This document shows, one piece after another, positions 24,338 through 29,330 of a stretch of 29,330 nt of DNA. This DNA is from Peptacetobacter sp900539645. Lineage in GTDB: Bacteria; Bacillota; Clostridia; Peptostreptococcales; Peptostreptococcaceae. The stretch is taken from NCBI RefSeq assembly GCF_047807365.1, contig NZ_JBLOUI010000031.1:1-29330 (forward strand). The letters are read 5' to 3'. Under the pieces are notes generated by a model. It was not told where the DNA came from. It did not search any database and worked only from the letters and a program-made list of their open reading frames with translations. A program made the position numbers and the translations under genes. The number at the start of each line of letters is the position of its first letter. Position 1 is the first letter of the stretch.

Positions 24338-25066
24338 TTATTTCATTACTTTTTCTATATAATCCATTACTCTTTCTTTCAACTCTTTTGTCTTATCTCT
24401 ACTAATCATTACCTCATTTCCAGCAACTATAGCAGTTCTTCCTTTTATACTCTCAATCCTAGAGATATTTACAATATATCCTCTATGTACCCTAAAGAAC
24501 GTCTCGCTATCTAGTTTTTCCTCCATACTTCCTATACTTTCATACAGTCTGTACACACTTTTCTCTGTATGTACAAGAAGGTTTCTCCCATAAGTCTCTA
24601 CAAAAAGTATGCTCTCTGTAGGAACAACCACTGTCTTACCCGTATTTAAATCATTTATGATTATGCTGCTTTCTTTATTATCCTCGATTTCCTCTAAGCA
24701 TTTATCAAAATGTTTACAAAAATCTTCATATCCTATTGGTTTTAGCAAATATCTAAATGCCTTAACTTCGTATCCATCAGCTAAAAAATCGGGAACTGCT
24801 GTGATAAATATTATCTGCAACTTTTTGTTCCACTCTCTAATTTTTCTAGCTACATCCATTCCATTAATACCATCCATTTGAATATCTAAAAGAACTATAT
24901 CCAAATTTTCTCTGTAGCTTTCATCACTTTCAAATCTCTCTAAAAAACTCTCTCCATTCTCAAATTCTTCTACACTATATTTCTTTTGTTCCAAGAATTT
25001 TTTGAGAAACTCTTTTAATTTATCTCTATATATCTTTTCGTCTTCACAAATCGCTATCGAAATCAT
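24338..25066 (-). CDS. LytTR family response regulator (AgrA-like)
   Basis: This 242-residue protein has an N-terminal receiver domain with acidic Asp9/Glu10 (ICEDE), phospho-acceptor Asp61 in DIVLLDIQMDG, and Lys109 in RYLLKPIGY. The C-terminal LytTR DNA-binding domain (about 140-240) shows ILFVETYGRNLLVHT and TFFRVHRGYIVNISRIESI. Regulators of this kind bind direct repeats before target promoters, often those for bacteriocins, virulence traits or cell wall changes. The ATG follows TGAGGAATAG. It precedes its kinase by 21 bases, and the permease lies further down the same strand, a possible target or module partner. Confidence 0.93.
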   Translation of the reverse strand: MISIAICEDEKIYRDKLKEFLKKFLEQKKYSVEEFENGESFLERFESDESYRENLDIVLLDIQMDGINGMDVARKIREWNKKLQIIFITAVPDFLADGYEVKAFRYLLKPIGYEDFCKHFDKCLEEIEDNKESSIIINDLNTGKTVVVPTESILFVETYGRNLLVHTEKSVYRLYESIGSMEEKLDSETFFRVHRGYIVNISRIESIKGRTAIVAGNEVMISRDKTKELKERVMDYIEKVMK

Positions 25067-25102
25067 TTCTATTCCTCAATTCTTCATAATCTTTTTAATA
25101 TA

Positions 25103-25131
25103 ATAATATAACAAACAAAACTATCTTGCAA
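25103..25131 (-). promoter_or_regulatory. Promoter of the two-component unit
   Basis: The minus strand has TTGCAA (25126-25131), a 17-base spacer and TATTAT (25103-25108), about 37 bases before the regulator start codon. The match is good but not perfect. Confidence 0.55.
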
Positions 25132-25227
25132 AATCTATAAAATTTTTGAAGTTAGTTTATGCTACAATTTTAAGTAATCTATTCTTTAATTATAATAAAT
25201 ATGTATACTCGAAAATTATAGAAAATA

Positions 25228-25255
25228 TTGATTATTTTTCTATTTTTGTTATACT
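25228..25255 (+). promoter_or_regulatory. Promoter of the small membrane protein gene
   Basis: TTGATT (25228-25233), a 16-base spacer and TATACT (25250-25255) lie about 58 bases before the start codon at 25313. Confidence 0.55.
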
Positions 25256-25312
25256 AAATTAAACTAATGGTTTTATCTATCTTAGGAAATTTTAATATTC
25301 GAGGTGATTATT

Positions 25313-25705
25313 ATGACTAAAGATTCTAAGAGTTTCAAATCGTTATTTTTAAACATTTATGCTGCTATTTTCCCAATAATTATACTTTTATTCTCATTCC
25401 TTTCTAAAAATGCGTTGGTAAAATATCAGCAAATGGAAGGTAATTCTTATATTTTCGTCGGATTAGGGTACATGCTTTTCTTAATAGTATTTGTACTAGT
25501 TCTAACTACATTTAACAAGGATGTCAGTTTTATATCTGTAATAATAGGCATTCTCTTATCAGTTTTCTTTGCTACACCAAAATTCTTACCAGTTTCATTT
25601 ATTAATACTTTTTATTCTAATATTTTCTTAGTGTTTAATAATATGATTGTAGCAATAGGAATGTATATAGCATATTTTATAAGTAAAAGAAGAAAATCTA
25701 TATAG
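25313..25705 (+). CDS. Small four-helix membrane protein, unknown
   Basis: This 130-residue protein has four predicted membrane helices at about residues 13-30, 47-65, 72-89 and 103-123, and ends in a basic tail (SKRRKSI) that should lie in the cytoplasm. I do not recognise its family. The ATG at 25313 follows GAGGTG at ideal spacing; an in-frame GTG three codons earlier lies inside that site and is rejected. It has its own promoter and a strong terminator, so it is a single-gene unit. It is divergent from the AgrA/AgrC-like pair, which may or may not control it. Confidence 0.75.
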   Translation: MTKDSKSFKSLFLNIYAAIFPIIILLFSFLSKNALVKYQQMEGNSYIFVGLGYMLFLIVFVLVLTTFNKDVSFISVIIGILLSVFFATPKFLPVSFINTFYSNIFLVFNNMIVAIGMYIAYFISKRRKSI

Positions 25706-25730
25706 TATATTAATAGGATAATTTACATAC

Positions 25731-25777
25731 AAAAGGACTTTCATTTAAACAATATGTTTATATGAAAGTCCTTTTAT
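25731..25777. terminator. Bidirectional intrinsic terminator
   Basis: AAAGGACTTTCAT pairs with ATGAAAGTCCTTT across an 18-base loop and is followed by a T-rich tract. It separates the small membrane protein gene from the convergent HTH-peptidase gene. Confidence 0.85.
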
Positions 25778-25821
25778 TTTTTATATTTTTACAGAATAAA
25801 AATAATCCTATCTATGTAATT

Positions 25822-26865
25822 CTATATTTTTTCCTTTAAATCATTGTGCCAACTATATTTAATATATCCATCATTTTGCAGTCTTCCAACCACTATTCCA
25901 CTAGCTATTCCTAATTTATTTGAAAATCCTTCAATTGCATTTTTACTAAAGTTTCCAGATTTTATAAATAAATCGTAATCATCTTTAGGAATCAATATAT
26001 CTTTTGCAAAGTCATCCGCTTCCTTTTCATCTTCTTCTGTTGTTCCATTAGTATTATTAATGTGACCTTTTATTATATGCCCCAATTCATGGAAAAGGCT
26101 AAACCAAAATATATCTGCATCCTTTCCTCTAGCTGTCATACCTATTATTATTTTTCTTTCTTCATAAAAAGTTGCTCCTTGTAAAAACGATCCCATTAAG
26201 TTGGGTAGTATAACTAAAGCTATTCCACATTTACTAAGGACATCTGTAAGAATTTCGCTAACTTCAGTTGTTTTTTTCAATGTCAAATTCCTTATTTCTT
26301 CTATGCTATTTTCTAATTGCTTTATATTTATTGCCTCTATACTTCTATCCCTTGCTTCTATTTTTGCCTTTTGTGCCATAGCTAAAAGACAATAATCACT
26401 CTTTTGAGTTATAGCTGTTCTTCTACATGCTATTTTATTTAATTGTGGATTACTTAAAATAGCAAGATTAGCAACTTCAAAATATTTTCTAAGTTCTATC
26501 ACTTTTTCTGATTTTTCATCAACTTTTTCTATCCATCCATTCTTTACCATCTCATTATATGGAATTTTTTTAAGTATTTCAAAATCATTATCCATTTGAT
26601 TTTCTTCTTTTATTTTTTCTATATCTTCTCTATATATTGCTTCAAGATTGTTCCAAAATCTAGCTGGGATACCCAAAACCATTTCCAATCTCATTGCAAC
26701 TTCTGGTGTTAGTCTAACACTTCCTCGAATTAAATTACTTATATGTTTTTCAGACATTCCCATTCTAGCTGCAAATTCCTTTTGACTAAGCTCTCTATCT
26801 TCTAGCTGTTCTTTAATTGTTGCACCTGGTGGTATAGCTATTGTAGTTTTACTCTTTATTAACAT
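25822..26865 (-). CDS. HigA-like HTH domain fused to an ImmA/IrrE metallopeptidase
   Basis: This 347-residue protein joins two parts. Residues about 8-75 form a HigA/VapI-type helix-turn-helix (IPPGATIKEQLEDRELSQKE, then FAARMGMSEKHISNLIRG and IPARFWNNLEAIYRE). Residues about 200-300 form an ImmA/IrrE zinc peptidase with the HELGH motif at 259-263 and EKEADDFAKDILIP (280-293), where a Glu completes the site. Such fusions act as antitoxins or as repressors that respond to damage or stress. The ATG at 26865 has the strong site GGGGGAGG; a TTG directly before it is unlikely. It lies 24 bases behind a shortened HigB-like toxin gene. Confidence 0.9.
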   Translation of the reverse strand: MLIKSKTTIAIPPGATIKEQLEDRELSQKEFAARMGMSEKHISNLIRGSVRLTPEVAMRLEMVLGIPARFWNNLEAIYREDIEKIKEENQMDNDFEILKKIPYNEMVKNGWIEKVDEKSEKVIELRKYFEVANLAILSNPQLNKIACRRTAITQKSDYCLLAMAQKAKIEARDRSIEAINIKQLENSIEEIRNLTLKKTTEVSEILTDVLSKCGIALVILPNLMGSFLQGATFYEERKIIIGMTARGKDADIFWFSLFHELGHIIKGHINNTNGTTEEDEKEADDFAKDILIPKDDYDLFIKSGNFSKNAIEGFSNKLGIASGIVVGRLQNDGYIKYSWHNDLKEKI

Positions 26866-26889
26866 CAAAATTACCTCCCCCTAACAAAT

Positions 26890-27042
26890 TTAATGATAAT
26901 CCACTATCTCTTTTATGCTTGCTATTTGAATTTCATCACCTTTCTTCTCAAAAATAAGTCTATATGGATGAACTAAATCAAGCGCATAATCAAAATTTGT
27001 ACAAATTTTCTCTATCCCTTTATTCTTATATTCTACTTTCAA
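26890..27042 (-). CDS. HigB-like toxin remnant with an internal in-frame deletion
   Basis: This 50-residue reading frame starts at a TTG with a GAGGTGATG site and ends 24 bases before the HigA-like gene. Its first 15 residues (MKVEYKNKGIEKICT) match the N-terminus of RelE/HigB-type toxins, and the rest (YALDLVHPYRLIFEKKGDEI, then QIASIKEIVDYH) matches their C-terminus. The middle of about 50 residues, with the helices of the usual 95-105 residue protein, is missing without loss of frame. It is probably not an active nuclease toxin, although the C-terminal catalytic-face segment remains. It might still bind its antitoxin. The family length is from memory. Confidence 0.75.
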   Translation of the reverse strand: MKVEYKNKGIEKICTNFDYALDLVHPYRLIFEKKGDEIQIASIKEIVDYH

Positions 27043-27082
27043 TACATCACCTCATTTTGACTTTATTGATGTATTTTATATA

Positions 27083-27134
27083 GTTATTTTCAAGTCAATA
27101 ATAACATAGTTATAATTAACCTACAAGGTTAATT
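27083..27134. promoter_or_regulatory. Two inverted repeats before the toxin-antitoxin genes, candidate operators
   Basis: GTTATT (27083-27088) pairs with AATAAC (27100-27105), and this repeat contains a minus-strand TTGACT sequence able to serve as a -35 box. Next to it a perfect 8-bp palindrome, AATTAACC-TACAA-GGTTAATT, spans 27114-27134. HigA-type antitoxins repress their own promoters by binding such repeats. The -10 box is not clear. Confidence 0.5.
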
Positions 27135-27247
27135 TTGTAATATTTAACAACTATAAATTACATCTTCAATAATATTATTTCTAAATATCTCTATCATTAT
27201 TCAAAATAATATTATTAAAGAATTTTTCATTATCCATATTTTTTCAT

Positions 27248-27284
27248 AAAAAAAGAGGTACCTCGTAGTTTGAGATACCTCATT
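27248..27284 (-). terminator. Intrinsic terminator after pepT
   Basis: GAGGTACCTC pairs with GAGATACCTC with one mismatch over a 7-base loop. On the minus strand it is followed by a run of seven T. It lies 14 bases past the pepT stop codon. Confidence 0.85.
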
Positions 27285-27297
27285 ATTATTTATTTAA

Positions 27298-28521
27298 TTA
27301 TCTAGTAGCAAATTTTTCAGCTATTTTAACAACTAACTGAGAAGCTTTTACCATTGAGCTAACTACTAATAATTCGTTTTTACTGTGGAAGTTTAATCCA
27401 CCACCGAATAAGTTAGGGCATGGTAATCCCATTTTAGATAATTTAGATCCATCAGTACCACCTCTTATAGGTATAACTATTGGTTCTACATCTAATTCTT
27501 TCATAGCTTCTGTAGCTATGTCAACTATATGCATAACTGGTTCTATTTCATCTCTCATGTTGTAGTACTGGTCATGTATTTCTACTGATACTCTACCATT
27601 GTATTTTTCAGTTATTTCAGCTATTTTAGCTGCGAAGAATTCTTTTCTTGCTTCGAATTTAGCTTTGTCATGGTCTCTTATTAAGTATATCATTTTAGCT
27701 CCATCAACATTTCCGCTTAATTCATTTAAGTGATAGAATCCTTCATATCCTTCAGTAGTTTCTGGTCTTTCATCTTCTGGGAATAATTCCATAACTTTTC
27801 CTGCTATGTATAAAGCATTAACCATTTTGTTTTTAGCTGATCCTGGATGAACGTTTTTACCTTTTATAGATACAGTTGCTAAAGCTGCACTGAATGTTTC
27901 GAAGTTTAATTCACCTTCTGCTCCACCATCTAATGTATAAGCATATTTAGCACCGAATTTTTCAACGTCGAATTTATCTGCACCAGTTCCTATTTCTTCG
28001 TCTGGAGTGAATCCAACTTTTATTTCACCGTGTTTTATTTCTGGATGATTTACTAAGTATTCCATAGCTGTCATTATTGCTGCTATACCAGCTTTGTCAT
28101 CCCCACCTAGTAATGTAGTACCATCAGTAACTATTATTTCTTCTCCTACAAATCTTTTTAATTCTGGAGTGTCTTCTACAGTAGTAACTACTCCTAGTTC
28201 TTCATTTAGAACTATGTCTTTTCCATCGTAGTTTTCTATTATTCTAGGGTTTACGTTTGTTCCTGAAACGTCTTCATTAGTATCCATGTGAGCTATAAAT
28301 CCTATTGGATCAACACCTTCAGTATTTGCTGGTAATGTAGCCATTAGGTAGCAATGTTCGTCTAAAGAAACATCCTGTAATCCTATTTCTTTTAATTCTG
28401 CTTCTAATACTCTAGCTAAATCGAACTGTTTTTCAGTTGATGGACAAGTAGTACTTGATGAATCTGAAGTAGTATCGATTTTAACGTATTTTAATAATCT
28501 TTCTAAAACTTTTTCTTTCAT
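27298..28521 (-). CDS. pepT: Peptidase T (tripeptidase)
   Basis: This 407-residue cytoplasmic enzyme of the M20B family removes the N-terminal residue from tripeptides. The two-zinc site is complete by motif: His78 and Asp80 in FIAHMDTNED, Asp141 in LLGGDDKAGIAA, and Glu175/Glu176 in FTPDEEIGTGADKF. Later GGAEGELNFETFSAA and RGGTDGSKLSKMGLPCPN are also typical, as is GGGLNFHSKNE near the end, which gives a late His ligand. The length is normal. The ATG at 28521 follows GGAAGGTG at good spacing; an in-frame ATG six codons earlier is less likely. It is a single-gene unit with its own promoter and terminator. Confidence 0.96.
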   Translation of the reverse strand: MKEKVLERLLKYVKIDTTSDSSSTTCPSTEKQFDLARVLEAELKEIGLQDVSLDEHCYLMATLPANTEGVDPIGFIAHMDTNEDVSGTNVNPRIIENYDGKDIVLNEELGVVTTVEDTPELKRFVGEEIIVTDGTTLLGGDDKAGIAAIMTAMEYLVNHPEIKHGEIKVGFTPDEEIGTGADKFDVEKFGAKYAYTLDGGAEGELNFETFSAALATVSIKGKNVHPGSAKNKMVNALYIAGKVMELFPEDERPETTEGYEGFYHLNELSGNVDGAKMIYLIRDHDKAKFEARKEFFAAKIAEITEKYNGRVSVEIHDQYYNMRDEIEPVMHIVDIATEAMKELDVEPIVIPIRGGTDGSKLSKMGLPCPNLFGGGLNFHSKNELLVVSSMVKASQLVVKIAEKFATR

Positions 28522-28556
28522 AACTTTTACACCTTCCATTAAAAAAATATAAATTT

Positions 28557-28623
28557 AAGGTTCGCAGATTATCTGTAGAAAACCTTTCTCCTTTAGTATA
28601 ACAATAAATTCTTAGAAACTCAA
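28557..28623 (-). promoter_or_regulatory. pepT promoter and leader hairpin
   Basis: The minus strand has TTGAGT (28618-28623), a 17-base spacer and TATACT (28595-28600). The leader then holds a hairpin, AAGGTT with AACCTT (28557-28586), around an inner CAGAT/ATCTG palindrome. The hairpin has no T run after it, so its role is unclear. Confidence 0.55.
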
Positions 28624-28724
28624 ACAAAAAAAGCTGTTTTTTCCGAAAATTTTTATTATTTTTTTAAGTTTATCATATTGATTTATTTTTATTATATAAA
28701 TTTATATTTTATAGACTATACTAC

Positions 28725-28925
28725 TTACTCATCAAAACCTTTGAAAAAGATTATAAACAACGCCCAAATGAATAGTATTAACAACATACTTATCGCACTA
28801 AAAATTAATCCCATTTGTTCTGGATTTAAAAATATACCGTTCTTTACTATACTCTGTGGGATAAAATAAATTAACCCTGAAATAACTACCAAAACAATTA
28901 CCTTAAACTGATTGATTTTGCCCAT
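28725..28925 (-). CDS. Small two-helix membrane protein, unknown
   Basis: This 66-residue protein has two strongly hydrophobic helices at about residues 7-24 and 38-60, joined by a short loop, with a short acidic end (KGFDE). I do not recognise the family. It is supported as a real gene by an excellent ribosome site, AAAGGAGGG, at normal spacing from its ATG, and by having no overlapping competitor. It is a single gene between pepT and the IS110-type element. Confidence 0.7.
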   Translation of the reverse strand: MGKINQFKVIVLVVISGLIYFIPQSIVKNGIFLNPEQMGLIFSAISMLLILFIWALFIIFFKGFDE

Positions 28926-29133
28926 GCAAATCCCTCCTTTTAAATAAAGTTCGCTATTATTTATATACTATTCTAAGCAAAAAAAATAAAGTTTCAATAT
29001 ATTTCAAATATTTGTAATTATTCTGTAATCCTTTCTATATAAATTACAATATCATTACAATCACTCTAAAATACTTACATTAAAATAAAAAAAATATATA
29101 ATATAGAAAACAATATTTCTACCCCAATAAGAC

Positions 29134-29156
29134 CAGCTATTAAAAGTCAATAGCTG
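29134..29156. repeat. Hairpin downstream of the IS110-type transposase gene
   Basis: A perfect 8-bp inverted repeat, CAGCTATT with AATAGCTG, closes a 7-base loop, 82 bases after the transposase stop. It probably lies near the right end of the insertion sequence, and the exact end cannot be fixed because IS110 elements lack terminal inverted repeats. The rest of 28926-29237 is AT-rich and shows no gene. Confidence 0.45.
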
Positions 29157-29237
29157 TAATAAAAAAATAATAATATTTTAAATTAAAAATAAAAATTTGC
29201 ATCACAAAAAAGCCTAACAGCTAGTTAAAATTTAAAA

Positions 29238-29330
29238 CTAAATATTAGGAACATAAGGCTTGTTATCTCTTAAAACAGCAAATATTATATTGGTTAATTT
29301 ACGAGCGACAGCTCCCATCGCAGTACCGTG
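29238..29330 (-). mobile_element. IS110 family transposase, C-terminal end (partial)
   Basis: The last 30 codons of a minus-strand gene are present; the rest lies beyond the right edge. They read GTAMGAVARKLTNIIFAV then LRDNKPYVPNI and stop. This matches the end of IS110/IS1111-type transposases (GxAxGAVxxKLxxIIYAVLRDNKPY), which use a DEDD RuvC-like domain plus a serine-containing C-terminal domain. A weak hairpin (AAGCCT with AGGCTT) overlaps the stop codon and leads into a T run, a possible terminator. IS110 elements carry a guide (bridge) RNA in a non-coding end, but which end applies here cannot be told from this fragment. Confidence 0.75.

Overview
The window is AT-rich chromosomal DNA of a low-GC, Gram-positive anaerobe of the class Clostridia. 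The first 113 bases are the 5' end of a 16S rRNA gene on the minus strand, and its V1 region looks like that of Peptostreptococcaceae. The gene content agrees: a PyrR-controlled pyrimidine operon, a B12-dependent methionine synthase whose activation domain is a separate protein, luxS under a SAM-sensing leader, an AgrC/AgrA-like two-component pair, and several peptidases. The family assignment is an inference from these signs. No database search was possible.

Layout. 1-400: rRNA 5' end with leader and promoter. 532-2272: a GNAT acetyltransferase and a divergent LysR regulator with two overlapping palindromes before it. 2396-5237: SEC-C protein, UPF0489 protein, RluA-type pseudouridine synthase and an RlmI/RlmK-like methyltransferase, all on the minus strand. 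5375-10708: one transcription unit with a strong promoter, PyrR-binding hairpin, attenuator, pyrF, carA, carB and terminator. 10848-13133: nitroreductase-like protein and M29 aminopeptidase. 13134-13861: a 730-base intergenic region with two copies of a structured palindromic element in opposite orientation around a cluster of DnaA-box-like sites. 13862-17646: promoter, SAM-I-clan riboswitch, terminator, luxS, methionine synthase activation protein and metH, which together regenerate methionine from S-ribosylhomocysteine. 17817-19274: shikimate kinase, a TtcA-family tRNA thiolase and a third copy of the palindromic element. 19320-25131: lipoprotein, large FtsX-type permease, an elaborately folded untranslated region covering the permease ribosome binding site, and an AgrC/AgrA-like kinase and regulator. 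25228-27134: small four-helix membrane protein and a HigBA-like toxin-antitoxin locus with a shortened toxin. 27248-28623: peptidase T. 28725-29330: small membrane protein and the 3' end of an IS110-family element.

The points most worth a second look are these. First, CarA has lost all three residues of the glutaminase catalytic triad (Cys to Gly, His to Ile, Glu to Ala) while the rest of CarA and all of CarB look intact, suggesting an ammonia-dependent carbamoyl phosphate synthetase. Second, a three-copy family of about 115-125 base elements keeps an internal-loop sequence and folding while the helix sequences change in a compensating way; two copies flank DnaA-box-like sites. Third, the riboswitch before luxS keeps the SAM-contacting core of the SAM-I clan but lacks P4 and a recognisable kink-turn. 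Fourth, nested inverted repeats in the permease leader hide its Shine-Dalgarno sequence. Fifth, the HigB-like toxin gene has lost about 50 codons in frame but keeps its ribosome binding site and its antitoxin neighbour.
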